From NCBI GenBank assembly GCA_030824805.1, contig JAPJRC010000022.1:1-31253 (forward strand): 31,253 nt of DNA, given 5' to 3'. Both the position numbers and the translations under genes were made by a program. The notes beneath the pieces are model-generated. The model saw only the letters and a program-made list of their open reading frames with translations. It was not told the origin of the DNA and did not search any database. The first letter of the stretch is position 1; each line of letters begins with the position of its first letter. Positions 1-8,262 of this stretch are shown here, piece by piece. This stretch comes from Micavibrio sp. Its GTDB lineage: Bacteria > Pseudomonadota > Alphaproteobacteria > Micavibrionales > Micavibrionaceae.

Positions 1-573
1 GTGCAAAACGCGCTGGAATTCCTTGGCGGCAACTGTTTTATCGCACAAACGCCCGCACAACTCGATGACGCCAGCCATATTTTATTGCCTGGCGTCGGTG
101 CCTTTGGCGACGGCATCGCCATCCTGACCAAACGCGGCTGGACGGATAAAATCCACGAACAGGCGCTGGAAAAGAAGAAACCTTTTCTGGGAATCTGTCT
201 CGGCATGCAATTGCTGGCGGAAACGGGGCTGGAATACGGCACACACAAGGGGCTCTCTTTGATCAAAGGCACTGTGCGTAAAATCAACGCACCGGACAAA
301 TCCGTTCGCATACCGCATATTGGCTGGAATGCCGTCAAAACGACGCAGCAAACCAAAATGTATGAAGGCGTCGAGGATGCTCAGGATTTCTACTTCGTGC
401 ACAGCTTCGTGCTGGAGCCGGATGACAAAACCATCGTGTCGGGCACATGCGACCACGGTGAAAACTTCGTTGCCAGCATCGAACAGGACAATATCTGGGG
501 CGCGCAATACCATCCGGAAAAAAGCCAGAAACCTGGCCTTGCGCTTCTTAAAAACTTTATGAAGCTCGACTGA
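1..573 (+). CDS. hisH: HisH-like glutamine amidotransferase subunit (5' truncated by window edge)
   Basis: Class I glutamine amidotransferase that hydrolyses glutamine to supply ammonia to a synthase partner. The nucleophile elbow GICLGMQLL (Cys at about residue 66 of the visible part) and a C-terminal YHPEKS give the Cys-His-Glu triad. The first visible residues (VQNALEFLGG) correspond to a point about 15 residues inside a normal HisH, so the GTG at base 1 is an internal valine codon and the true start lies outside the window. The stop overlaps the hisF-like start by one base (TGATG). The next genes are hisF-like, a sugar amidotransferase and a methylase, so this copy probably serves surface-sugar amidation rather than histidine synthesis. 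The family call is secure; the glycan role is inference from context. Confidence 0.9.
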   Translation: MQNALEFLGGNCFIAQTPAQLDDASHILLPGVGAFGDGIAILTKRGWTDKIHEQALEKKKPFLGICLGMQLLAETGLEYGTHKGLSLIKGTVRKINAPDKSVRIPHIGWNAVKTTQQTKMYEGVEDAQDFYFVHSFVLEPDDKTIVSGTCDHGENFVASIEQDNIWGAQYHPEKSQKPGLALLKNFMKLD

Positions 574-1361
574 TGCTGAAACACCGTCTTATTCCCGTTC
601 TGCTTTTGAAAAACGGCCAGTTGGTGCGCAGCGAAGATTTTCACACGCACCAGATTATAGGCGATCCCATCCATGAAGTCGCGCGTTTCAACGAATGGAA
701 CGTGGATGAACTTATCTATCTGGATATCACCAAAGGCGAATATTCTTTCACCTCTAGAACAGATCACAAAACCAAACACATGGACGGCCCGCTCGAAACA
801 CTGGATCGTGTCAGCCGCACCTGCTTTATGCCGCTCACATGGGGCGGACGCATCCGCACCTTCGAAGATGCCGCTGAACGCTTCCAGCACGGCGCGGATA
901 AAATCACCCTGAACAGGGCGCTGTTCGATACGCCCGAACTCGTCACACGTCTTGCCAAACGCTATGGCGCGCAGGCGGTCGTTGCGAGCGTCGATGTCCT
1001 CCGTCACGTAGACGGCAGCCTAGAAGTCTTTACGGACGGCAAACAAACCGCGACCGGCAAACGACCCGATGAATGGGTGAAACAGTTGGAAGACCTTGGC
1101 GCCGGTGAAATCTTGCTTCAGAGCATTAATCGCGACGGGAAAGGGACGGGCTACGATCTCGACCTGATATCCATGGTTAGCAATGCCGTTTCCATCCCCG
1201 TCATCGCCTGTAGCGGGGTAGGCATGTATGAGCATTATGCCAAAGGGATCGAAGCGGGGGCCTCCGCCGTGGCGGCCGCCAATATCTGGCATTTCAAGGA
1301 ACTATCTGATAGAAACGGCAAGCGGGCCTTAAAGAGGGCCGGGGTCAATATCCGCTTTTAA
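573..1361 (+). CDS. hisF: HisF-like (imidazole glycerol phosphate synthase cyclase family) subunit, probably for sugar amidotransfer
   Basis: TIM-barrel HisF homologue of 262 aa, the usual family length. In histidine-pathway HisF the first strand carries a catalytic Asp in a CLDVKDG-type motif. Here the equivalent stretch reads VLLLKNG, so that Asp is replaced by Leu. The second catalytic Asp appears kept (VASVDVLR, about residue 139), as are GAGEILLQSINRDG and the C-terminal AANIWHF. In O-antigen clusters such as Pseudomonas wbpG-hisH2-hisF2, divergent HisH/HisF pairs pass ammonia to a sugar amidotransferase. The same trio is present here, with the amidotransferase gene starting 17 nt downstream. 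The most likely job is therefore an ammonia conduit without cyclase activity, which is an inference from the missing Asp and the neighbours. Confidence 0.85.
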   Translation: MLKHRLIPVLLLKNGQLVRSEDFHTHQIIGDPIHEVARFNEWNVDELIYLDITKGEYSFTSRTDHKTKHMDGPLETLDRVSRTCFMPLTWGGRIRTFEDAAERFQHGADKITLNRALFDTPELVTRLAKRYGAQAVVASVDVLRHVDGSLEVFTDGKQTATGKRPDEWVKQLEDLGAGEILLQSINRDGKGTGYDLDLISMVSNAVSIPVIACSGVGMYEHYAKGIEAGASAVAAANIWHFKELSDRNGKRALKRAGVNIRF

Positions 1362-1378
1362 TTTGGGAAGTAATCGTA

Positions 1379-2599
1379 ATGGTCGCCTATTGTAAACGCT
1401 GTGTGTATCCGGATGTATCAGCCGTTCCCATTTCGTTTGACGAAGAAGGTGTCTGCACGGGATGCCGAGTCCACCAGCAAAAAGACAAGATCGACTGGGA
1501 AGACCGTTTCAAATATTTTAAAGAACTGCTCTACAGCTATAAAAGCGACAACAATTACGACATCCTGATCCCTGTCAGCGGCGGTAAGGACAGTTATTAC
1601 CAGACTCATATCATCGTGAACGAGTTGAAGCTCAAACCGCTTCTGGTCACATACCACGGCAACAACTATTTGCCCGAAGGCGAAGAAAACCTTCTGCGTA
1701 TGCGCGAAGTGTTCGATGTGGACCACATCATCTTCCGCCCCTCGCAGGACGTACTTATAAAAATGAACCGCCTCGGTTTCCGCGTGCAGGGTGATAACAA
1801 CTGGCACGCCCATTGTGGCATTTTCTCGACCCCCATCCAAGTTGCCGTACGCTATAAAATTCCGTTGATCCTCTGGGGCGAGCACGGCTTCATGGATCTC
1901 GGCGGCATGTATTCCTACAACGATTTTGTGGAATTTACGGCGAAGCACCGCCTCGAACACGCGCTGCGCGGTTATGACTGGCATGATTTCACCGATGCCG
2001 GCCTTGAAAAACTCGGCCTTGGCCAGTTCAAGGAAGGGCTAACTGAAAAAGATCTTCTCTGGGCGCAATATCCCACGGACGAGGAAATCGACGACGTAGG
2101 CGTGCGCGGTATTTATCTCAGCAATTTCGTGAACTGGGACGCCAACACGCATATCAAGAAGATGATGGATAGCTATGGCTGGCAACAGGCGCGCCAGCCG
2201 TTTGAACGCACCTACCGTATGATGTCGAACGTGGACGACATGCACGAAAACGGTATTCACGACTACATGAAATTCATCAAGCTTGGCTATGGCCGCGCAA
2301 CGGACCATTCCTGCAAGGATATCCGCGGCGGCGTCATGACGCGCGACGAAGGCGTGGCGATGGTCCGCAAATACGATCATGTAAAACCGCGCAGAGACCT
2401 CGAGCGCTGGCTGAACTATGTCGGCATGAGCGAAGAAGAATTTGATTTCACCGTCGATAAATTTCGTGACCCGCGGGTCTGGAGCAACGAGAACGGCCAG
2501 TGGGTCAAGGACAACATCTGGGGGCAGCGCCAATCTTACGGCCCTGTGTTCAACGACAGTCTTAACAATTTTAAAGTGAGCAGAAAAAATGCAGGCTAA
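1379..2599 (+). CDS. N-acetyl sugar amidotransferase (WbuX/WbpG/PseA family)
   Basis: ATP-dependent amidotransferase of 406 aa, expected to convert an N-acetyl group on a nucleotide sugar or nonulosonic acid into an acetamidino group with ammonia from the HisH/HisF pair. The N-terminus has two CxxC pairs (CKRC at residues 5-8 and CTGC near 27-30), likely a zinc knuckle. A PP-loop ATP pyrophosphatase motif, PVSGGKDS, follows at about residues 64-71. The start ATG follows a GGGAAG-type ribosome site. The 3' end overlaps the next methylase by 11 nt, so the two are probably co-translated. Relatives include WbpG (LPS) and PseA (acetamidino pseudaminic acid). The exact substrate cannot be read from the sequence. 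Confidence 0.88.
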   Translation: MVAYCKRCVYPDVSAVPISFDEEGVCTGCRVHQQKDKIDWEDRFKYFKELLYSYKSDNNYDILIPVSGGKDSYYQTHIIVNELKLKPLLVTYHGNNYLPEGEENLLRMREVFDVDHIIFRPSQDVLIKMNRLGFRVQGDNNWHAHCGIFSTPIQVAVRYKIPLILWGEHGFMDLGGMYSYNDFVEFTAKHRLEHALRGYDWHDFTDAGLEKLGLGQFKEGLTEKDLLWAQYPTDEEIDDVGVRGIYLSNFVNWDANTHIKKMMDSYGWQQARQPFERTYRMMSNVDDMHENGIHDYMKFIKLGYGRATDHSCKDIRGGVMTRDEGVAMVRKYDHVKPRRDLERWLNYVGMSEEEFDFTVDKFRDPRVWSNENGQWVKDNIWGQRQSYGPVFNDSLNNFKVSRKNAG

Positions 2600-3227
2600 G
2601 AAAACAGATTACAAAACCGAACAGGAAAAATTCTGGGCTGGCGATTTCGGTAACGATTACATAGGCCGCAACAAGCTGGAAGAAATGGTCGCCGCGCGCC
2701 GTTACCAGTTCTCGCACATCATCGGCCGCACACGCGGCGTGCAAAGCGCTATTGAAATGGGCGCGAATGTGGGGACCAACCTTATGGCCATCCATTCGAT
2801 CCTGCCACAAGCCGAACTGCACGCGCTGGAAATCAACGACAAAGCCGTCGAAACGCTGCGCGGTTATGATTTCCTGAAAAGCGTAACGCACGGTTCATTC
2901 CTTGAAGAAAAGAATTTGCCCGTTACGGATTTCTCTTTCACGTCCGGCGTGCTTATTCATATCAATCCGGACAGCCTGAAACTGGCATACAAAGCATTGT
3001 ATGATTCCAGCCGCAAATACGTCATGGTGTGTGAATACTATAACCCTGCGCCAGTCGCCATTCCGTATCGCGGCCATGAAGACCGACTGTTTAAACGCGA
3101 CTTTGCTGGCGATATGATGGACATCTATCCAGACCTCAAATTGGTCGACTACGGATTCAATTATCGCCGCGATCCGAACTTCCCGCTCGACGATCTCAGC
3201 TGGTTCCTGATGGAAAAGCGCGCCTAG
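2589..3227 (+). CDS. SAM methyltransferase, pseudaminic-acid-biosynthesis-associated methylase family
   Basis: 212-aa class I methyltransferase. The N-terminus (KTEQEKFWAGDFGNDYIGRN) matches, from memory, the family described as pseudaminic acid biosynthesis-associated methylase. The SAM motif I is AIEMGANVGTNL near residue 60, and the acidic end of beta2 is HALEIND. The gene starts inside the last codons of the sugar amidotransferase gene, so both probably act on one sugar. It ends three bases before the stop of the opposing operon. Likely role: O- or N-methylation of a nonulosonic acid or acetamidino sugar in LPS, capsule or flagellin glycan. The position methylated is unknown. Confidence 0.8.
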   Translation: MQAKKTDYKTEQEKFWAGDFGNDYIGRNKLEEMVAARRYQFSHIIGRTRGVQSAIEMGANVGTNLMAIHSILPQAELHALEINDKAVETLRGYDFLKSVTHGSFLEEKNLPVTDFSFTSGVLIHINPDSLKLAYKALYDSSRKYVMVCEYYNPAPVAIPYRGHEDRLFKRDFAGDMMDIYPDLKLVDYGFNYRRDPNFPLDDLSWFLMEKRA

Positions 3228-3230
3228 GCG

Positions 3231-4244
3231 CTACGTACGCGTCGCGATAATCCAGACATGGGAGCTGAGGCAATGCTCGGCGATGAATTTCTGGAACGCC
3301 TTCAAGGTTTCTTCGCCGCGTGAGAGGAGCAATTTTTCAAAACGGCTCAGGTCCGGCAACACACCGCGATCCATCGAACGTTTGACAATCTCCACGTCCA
3401 GCCTGCCCGGCGTGAACACCTCCACCTGATCGAAGCCTGCGCCGCTAAACATCTTGTGCATACCATCGACAGACAGGAAATTCAGGTGATAGGGCGGAGA
3501 GATACTGCGTGATTTCTCCCACAGCAACTGGATATCGAACCCGTCCGCGCCGAGGCACGTCATCACGGCCATGCCGCCGGGGGCCGTCACATCGTAAATC
3601 GCCTTGGCAAAACTTTCCGGCTCTTGGATATGTTCGACCACTTCGAAACAGGTCACGAGATCGCCCTGCGCGCCATCTTGACCGGCCGCGTTCTCGACAA
3701 AATCTTCAAAAACCACGGCACCGACATCACGGCATTTCTTGGCGGCTTCTTCACCGGGCTCAATGGCAACGATCTCCGCTTGGGGGTAACGTTTTTTCCA
3801 CTCGGCAAGACACGCGCCATTAGCGGCACCGACATCGAGAAAACGCTTCGGCGCGCGGCCTTTGTCCTTGATAATCCCCTCGATACGATCCATGCAGGGA
3901 ATAAGAATGGACGCTTTACGCTGCTCGCCCGTTGCCTTCAGGATCGTGTCCACCCAATAGGTCTGCGATTCCGATACAGCGTAATACCGCAGCAGCTCGG
4001 CCTTGTTCGGGCGCGGCGATACATAGATGGAACCGCAATCATTGCAATTATTGTATTGGAAGGTGTGCTTTTTGAAAGATTCTGCGACCTTTTTGGAACC
4101 ACAGCCGGGGCAGGGCACTTCTTCAAACTGCGATTTGTCGAAGAAATTTTCGGCATCTTCAGCGCTTAGACGTACGAACTCCGAAAAAATATCGTCCGGG
4201 CGTATTTCTTCTTCCTTAATTGTCGTCACAGCGGCGGATTTCAT
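3231..4244 (-). CDS. Class I SAM-dependent methyltransferase with N-terminal zinc-binding domain
   Basis: 337-aa protein and last gene of the minus-strand glycan operon. Residues about 44-77 form a zinc ribbon: CPGCGSKK then CNDCGSIYVSPRP, an arrangement seen in sugar C-methyltransferase-type enzymes and many glycan-cluster methylases. SAM motif I is FLDVGAANGACL at about residues 137-148, followed by VAIEPGEEA and the post-motif DLVTCFEVVEHIQEPES. The start codon overlaps the stop of the upstream epimerase gene by 4 nt (ATGA), showing translational coupling. Likely role: methylation of a sugar or nucleotide sugar of the surface glycan. The acceptor atom is not predictable. Confidence 0.82.
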   Translation of the reverse strand: MKSAAVTTIKEEEIRPDDIFSEFVRLSAEDAENFFDKSQFEEVPCPGCGSKKVAESFKKHTFQYNNCNDCGSIYVSPRPNKAELLRYYAVSESQTYWVDTILKATGEQRKASILIPCMDRIEGIIKDKGRAPKRFLDVGAANGACLAEWKKRYPQAEIVAIEPGEEAAKKCRDVGAVVFEDFVENAAGQDGAQGDLVTCFEVVEHIQEPESFAKAIYDVTAPGGMAVMTCLGADGFDIQLLWEKSRSISPPYHLNFLSVDGMHKMFSGAGFDQVEVFTPGRLDVEIVKRSMDRGVLPDLSRFEKLLLSRGEETLKAFQKFIAEHCLSSHVWIIATRT

Positions 4245-5140
4245 AGACTGGCCTCTTTGGGTTGCTGTTCCTGCTCATGCATTTCTGCGATGCAATCAAG
4301 TATTCCCTGTCCAAGATCGATATGATCATTGGCGGTGAGTTTGTGTCCGATCTTTGGATTGAACGTATAGGGCGTCATAACGTAATGCGCGGCCAGTTTC
4401 TTTTCACCAACGCGGAATCTTGGTTTCGATGGCAACATTTCCGCCACCATGCGCATAAGATCCATAACCTTCATTCTTTCCTGACCCGTCAGAATGATAT
4501 TACGATTTTCAAACTGCTTGGACAGTATTTCTACCGACAGACGTGCGGCATCGGTTACATGGATATATTCACGCATTGCATCGGGATCGCCTTCGTACAC
4601 TATCTCACCTTTATCCATGGCGGAACGGATCAGCTTGTATATTCCATTGGTCGGCCCCGAACGGCGACCGTACAAAGAGCCATAACGTAATATCGTAAAG
4701 GGAAGACCGTGCACTTCCTGATAGGTTTCTACATATGCTTCGCCTGCTTGCTTGCTGGCGCGGTAAAAACCACCAGATCCGGAATATACATACACTGTGC
4801 TGGCATATACAAACCGTTCGATATTGTTCAGGCGTGCAGCCTCCAATACATTGGCTGTACCAAGTATGTTGATGCGCGCTACGTCTACCGGACGAGCCTT
4901 CGCGTCTTCAATATCGGCAATACCGGCCAGATGATAAACGTATTTGCACCCATTCATCGCGGCGCTTAGCTGCCCTATATCCATGATATCGCCGACAACC
5001 ATTTTTTGGTCTTTGCGCAGATAGACCGACGGAGCAACGTCGAAGATCAGAACCTCATATCCGGCATCCGAAAGCGCATCTGCCGTATGGCTTCCCAGAA
5101 AACCGCTACCACCCAAAACCAGAACTTTGTCTTTAGCCAT
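4241..5140 (-). CDS. NAD-dependent epimerase/dehydratase (extended SDR)
   Basis: 299-aa extended short-chain dehydrogenase. The NAD-binding glycine motif is LVLGGSGFLGSH at residues 6-17. The catalytic YxxxK is YRASK, preceded by the ASTVYVYSGSG active-site serine/threonine region. Substrate-domain landmarks are LRYGSLYGRRSG and MREYIHVTDAARL. Family members epimerise, dehydrate or reduce nucleotide sugars. The gene overlaps the upstream hydroxyacid dehydrogenase by 8 nt and the downstream methyltransferase by 4 nt, in the same operon as KdsB-like and aldolase genes. It may modify the activated sugar or its precursor; the reaction is not identified. Confidence 0.82.
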   Translation of the reverse strand: MAKDKVLVLGGSGFLGSHTADALSDAGYEVLIFDVAPSVYLRKDQKMVVGDIMDIGQLSAAMNGCKYVYHLAGIADIEDAKARPVDVARINILGTANVLEAARLNNIERFVYASTVYVYSGSGGFYRASKQAGEAYVETYQEVHGLPFTILRYGSLYGRRSGPTNGIYKLIRSAMDKGEIVYEGDPDAMREYIHVTDAARLSVEILSKQFENRNIILTGQERMKVMDLMRMVAEMLPSKPRFRVGEKKLAAHYVMTPYTFNPKIGHKLTANDHIDLGQGILDCIAEMHEQEQQPKEASL

Positions 5141-6056
5141 GGGCTTTCTCCTTGGTTACACTGTCCTGAAGACCGTGCAAAAGATTTGCAGCAGACTCCG
5201 CTTCCTGCATAGCACGCGCTTCTTTGGCGTATGAACCTATGTGCGGTGTCAGTACGACATTGGGCAGAGTGCTCAACTCTCCGGTGTAGGGCTCTTCTTC
5301 GAATACATCGAATGCCGCCGCCGCCAAATGGCCAGAACGCAACGCCTGTGCCGCCGCCGCTTCATCCACCAGACCACCCCGTGAGGCATTGATCAGAATG
5401 GCGCCTTTTTTCATCGCGGCGATGGCATCGGCATTGATCAGGTGTTTGTTAGAATCGCTGTAAGGAATGTGCAGGCTAATGATATCCGCGTTGGACAAAA
5501 CATCTGACAGGGAAACGTCACGGCTGCTCACGGGGTCATATGCAATGATGTCCGCACCGAATGCCTTTGCAAGATCACCGACGCGGCGGCCGATACGGCC
5601 ATAGCCGATCAGACCGAGCGTTTTTTTCCCGAGCAAACTGCCCATCGGGCGATCCCAGCCGCCGGAGCGGATGGATTTGTCCTGCAGCGGAATATGTCGC
5701 AACGTGGCGAGTATAAGGCCGATTGTCAGCTCTGCCACGGCAACGGCCGGAGAGTCAGGTGTGTTGGAAACACTGATACCCAGAGCACGCGCAGCGTCCA
5801 GATCAACACTGTCCAAACCCGCTCCGCACCGCGCAATAACGCGAAGCCCCTTGGCATTCTCTAAAACACGGCGCGTCAAAGGTTCTACACCCGCAATCAT
5901 GCCTACAACATCGAGGGTGAGCAGCGCTATGGCTTCATCCTCGGTGATGCGCCGTGCATGGGGGTTCATGCGCACCTCGTATCCGGCCGCCTTCAATGCG
6001 TTGATTTCGGAAGTGTCCAGATCGAAACTGGACGTCGTGATCAAGATTGCGGCCAT
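5133..6056 (-). CDS. D-isomer-specific 2-hydroxyacid dehydrogenase family (phosphoglycerate dehydrogenase-like)
   Basis: 307-aa NAD(P)-dependent oxidoreductase that interconverts a 2-hydroxy acid and a 2-keto acid. Rossmann motif: GLIGYGRIGRRVG. Catalytic Arg lies in NASRGGLVDE, the Glu in DVFEEEP and the catalytic His in TPHIGSYA, so the Arg-Glu-His triad is intact. The RCGAGLDSVDLDAA and PAVAVAELTIGL signatures resemble SerA-type enzymes, but the C-terminal ACT or ASB regulatory domain of long SerA is absent. It sits 5 nt after the KdsB-like gene and overlaps the epimerase by 8 nt. In this context it may reduce or oxidise a sugar acid tied to the ulosonate pathway rather than make serine; that is inference. 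Confidence 0.88.
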   Translation of the reverse strand: MAAILITTSSFDLDTSEINALKAAGYEVRMNPHARRITEDEAIALLTLDVVGMIAGVEPLTRRVLENAKGLRVIARCGAGLDSVDLDAARALGISVSNTPDSPAVAVAELTIGLILATLRHIPLQDKSIRSGGWDRPMGSLLGKKTLGLIGYGRIGRRVGDLAKAFGADIIAYDPVSSRDVSLSDVLSNADIISLHIPYSDSNKHLINADAIAAMKKGAILINASRGGLVDEAAAAQALRSGHLAAAAFDVFEEEPYTGELSTLPNVVLTPHIGSYAKEARAMQEAESAANLLHGLQDSVTKEKAHG

Positions 6057-6061
6057 ACGGC

Positions 6062-6865
6062 TTATGCCTGTTTCTGTACCTTGCCGGCGCTCTGACCGAC
6101 ATATTGTTTGTGAAGTTCATCGCGTGAAGCCATTACGCTTTCGCAATAAGCAAGGTCATCCGTCGTATCAACACTAACCGTTGGGTCAGGGCTGAACGCC
6201 ATCTGGACGACATGGCCATGCTCGAGACAGCGGTTGAGATCGATAGATTCAATAATCTCCAGCTGGCTTGGCGGCATGGTGTTGAATTTCAGAAGATAAT
6301 CGCGCGTAAAGGGAATGATGCATACCTGCTTCAGACGCGGGCCGTTGGTTACACCCTTGCGGATGGAAGGAATAGGTTCGCGCGAGAAGTAGATTGCGCG
6401 GTTGTTACCGTTGACGACCACTTTCACTTCGTTCGGGTCCATGAAATCTTCTTCGTCTTCGATGTTGTTCATCAAGCATGAAACGCCGGCGTCCGGTGTG
6501 CTTTTCAATGCTTCGATAGCGCTGTCAACCATGCCCGGCGTCACAAGCGGCTCGTCGCCCTGAACCATAACGACCATATCGATTTTCTTGCCGGTAAGCT
6601 CTTCTATCTTGAGCATGGCCTCTGCCGTGCGGTCGGAACAACGCTCGTGCGTATCCGCGGTCATAACGGCGTTGCCACCGATCGACTCAATATAATCTTT
6701 GATTTCCTGATCGCAGGTTGCCACCCACGTTTCGCTGACCATCTTGCTCATCGCCGTACGCAGGTAAACATGGCCGACCATGGGAACACCTAGAATTTCC
6801 GCCATCGGCTTGCCGGGAAAACGCGAGGAACCCATGCGGGCAGGGACAATAGCTACGATGTTCAT
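6062..6865 (-). CDS. KdsB-like CMP-ulosonate cytidylyltransferase
   Basis: 267-aa nucleotidyltransferase of the 3-deoxy-manno-octulosonate cytidylyltransferase family, which couples CTP with a 3-deoxy-2-ulosonic acid. Motifs: N-terminal IVPARMGSSRFPGKPM, central VMVQGDEPLV (residues about 98-107), NEVKVVV and C-terminal SVDTTDDL. KdsB proteins are usually near 250 aa; this one has a short C-terminal tail. The gene is one base from the pyruvate aldolase gene and 5 nt from the dehydrogenase gene, not beside kdsA/kdsD/kdsC-type genes. It may therefore activate a ulosonic acid other than Kdo. A second Kdo-specific copy elsewhere in the genome would support that. Calling it true kdsB would overstate the evidence. 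Confidence 0.86.
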   Translation of the reverse strand: MNIVAIVPARMGSSRFPGKPMAEILGVPMVGHVYLRTAMSKMVSETWVATCDQEIKDYIESIGGNAVMTADTHERCSDRTAEAMLKIEELTGKKIDMVVMVQGDEPLVTPGMVDSAIEALKSTPDAGVSCLMNNIEDEEDFMDPNEVKVVVNGNNRAIYFSREPIPSIRKGVTNGPRLKQVCIIPFTRDYLLKFNTMPPSQLEIIESIDLNRCLEHGHVVQMAFSPDPTVSVDTTDDLAYCESVMASRDELHKQYVGQSAGKVQKQA

Positions 6866-6866
6866 A

Positions 6867-7637
6867 TTATAAGCCTTTCACTTCTTTCAAAGCCGCACGG
6901 ACTGTGGCATCGATAATTCTAGTATCGATACTATATGCCAGAAACGTGAAACCCTGCGCAATGGCTTCTTTTAGCCGTTTTTCGTCCGGTTCGACCACAT
7001 GAATCCCCCCGGGTTTGCCCAGTTTTTTGCCGATTTCCGCGACTTTTGCGATAGCCGCCCTTACATCCGGATGGTCCAACTGGCCAATAAGCCCCATCGA
7101 GGCGGAAAGGTCATATGGACCAAGGATATAGCCGTCAACGCCCTCTACCGAAAGAATGGCCTCCAGATTGTGGACTGCTTCGATGTGCTCGATTTGCGCA
7201 ATGCACACGCCCTCCCGCGCTAGCCATGTCTGGTAATCCTGCAACCCGTTGGTAAAACCGTATTTCTGGGCGCGTGCCAGGCCGACTCCGCGCTGCCCGT
7301 GTGGCGGGTAATACATGGCGGCAACGCCGCGCGCCATTTCTTCGGGGGTACGCACCAATGGAATGATAATTCCGGTTGCGCCAGAGTCCATTACGCGCTT
7401 GATCAGATTTTCGTCATTGTTCGTCAAACGCACGATCGCAGGCGCGCCGCCATATTGGATCGCACGGATGATATTTTCCATTTCAGACGTGGTAATCGCC
7501 GAATGTTCGATATCGATGGTCACGAAATCATAGCCTGCACGTGCCATGATTTCGCCCACAGCCGGATGTCCGATCATAACCCATCCACCAACCGTAAGAT
7601 CGTTGTCCTTTAATTTTTGCTTCAGGGGTTTAACCAT
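6867..7637 (-). CDS. HpcH/HpaI family class II pyruvate aldolase
   Basis: 256-aa metal-dependent aldolase that joins pyruvate to an aldehyde or cleaves the 2-keto-3-deoxy acid product. Visible catalytic features of the family: TIDIEHS (Asp and His near the active site), VRLTNND (phosphate/carboxylate-binding Arg), IAQIEHIEAV (Gln and metal-binding Glu) and ILGPYDLSASMG (metal-binding Asp). Length is typical of HpaI/GarL/RhmA-type proteins. It lies 1 nt upstream of the KdsB-like gene and 13 nt after the 6PGL-like gene. Catabolic relatives degrade hydroxy-keto acids. Sitting in a glycan operon next to a cytidylyltransferase, it more likely acts in the synthetic direction to make a 3-deoxy-2-ulosonic acid. 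Direction and aldehyde are inference. Confidence 0.87.
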   Translation of the reverse strand: MVKPLKQKLKDNDLTVGGWVMIGHPAVGEIMARAGYDFVTIDIEHSAITTSEMENIIRAIQYGGAPAIVRLTNNDENLIKRVMDSGATGIIIPLVRTPEEMARGVAAMYYPPHGQRGVGLARAQKYGFTNGLQDYQTWLAREGVCIAQIEHIEAVHNLEAILSVEGVDGYILGPYDLSASMGLIGQLDHPDVRAAIAKVAEIGKKLGKPGGIHVVEPDEKRLKEAIAQGFTFLAYSIDTRIIDATVRAALKEVKGL

Positions 7638-7650
7638 TCGTCATCATCCT

Positions 7651-8262
7651 TCAAGGGGTCGTGTGTATTTCAATATTCGGCGCTGATTGTATTAAATGGA
7701 AAAGCGGCAAATCATGATGCAAGCCGTCCAGAACTTCTTCACAGAGCGTAAGTTTATCCTGTCCCGATACTAGCAGGATCAAACGATTAGTAGAAAGCAG
7801 ATATTTAATAGGCAGAGAAACCCGCTCGGCGGGCGGCTTGGGTGCGCTGTCCACGTGAAAAGGCTTTTTTTCGAGCAGGTCTCGCGGCCGCCCTGGGAAA
7901 ATCGATGCGATATGTCCATCCGGCCCCATGCCGACAACGGTAACCGTTGCTGGAAAAGGCAACGATGTGTTTATGTCTGTTTCCGGCGTCCACAAAGGCT
8001 CGATATTTACCGATGGAAGAAGTCTTGCAATAGTGCCCGAGATACTTTCCTCGCTCGCAAAAGGCACGCGCCGCTCGTCTGTTGTCGAAACAACGAGGTT
8101 TTCCGGAAGCTTTATTTTCGACAGAGCTTTGATAAGGGGTAGGGGGCTGGTGCCGCCCGGCAGCACCAGAAATGGCTTTTCCGGAACGCCGAGATCATCC
8201 GCGATTTCGTGCGACAGCACATTAGCGAGTTCGCCCGCAGAGCTATGGCATATCATTTTCAT
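7651..8262 (-). CDS. 6-phosphogluconolactonase/glucosamine-6-phosphate isomerase-like protein
   Basis: 203-aa protein of the NagB/Pgl (DevB/SOL) fold. Signatures: FLVLPGGTSPLPL near residues 31-43, STTDERRVPF near 63-72 and VVGMGPDGHIASIFPG near 107-122; the last two carry the residues usually implicated in lactone hydrolysis. It is shorter than most 6-phosphogluconolactonases (about 220-260 aa) and is not beside zwf or edd. It overlaps the HAD gene by 4 nt and lies upstream of the aldolase. A role as lactonase or sugar-phosphate isomerase preparing the aldolase substrate is plausible but unproven. Confidence 0.78.
   Translation of the reverse strand: MKMICHSSAGELANVLSHEIADDLGVPEKPFLVLPGGTSPLPLIKALSKIKLPENLVVSTTDERRVPFASEESISGTIARLLPSVNIEPLWTPETDINTSLPFPATVTVVGMGPDGHIASIFPGRPRDLLEKKPFHVDSAPKPPAERVSLPIKYLLSTNRLILLVSGQDKLTLCEEVLDGLHHDLPLFHLIQSAPNIEIHTTP

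Noticed and set aside
82..513. 143-aa minus-strand open frame opposite hisH
   Set aside because: Fully antisense to a well-supported HisH with motif conservation; a shadow frame.
3220..3231. Palindrome GCGCCTAGGCGC as a bidirectional terminator
   Set aside because: No loop and no U-run on either strand; it is also made partly of the stop and last codons.
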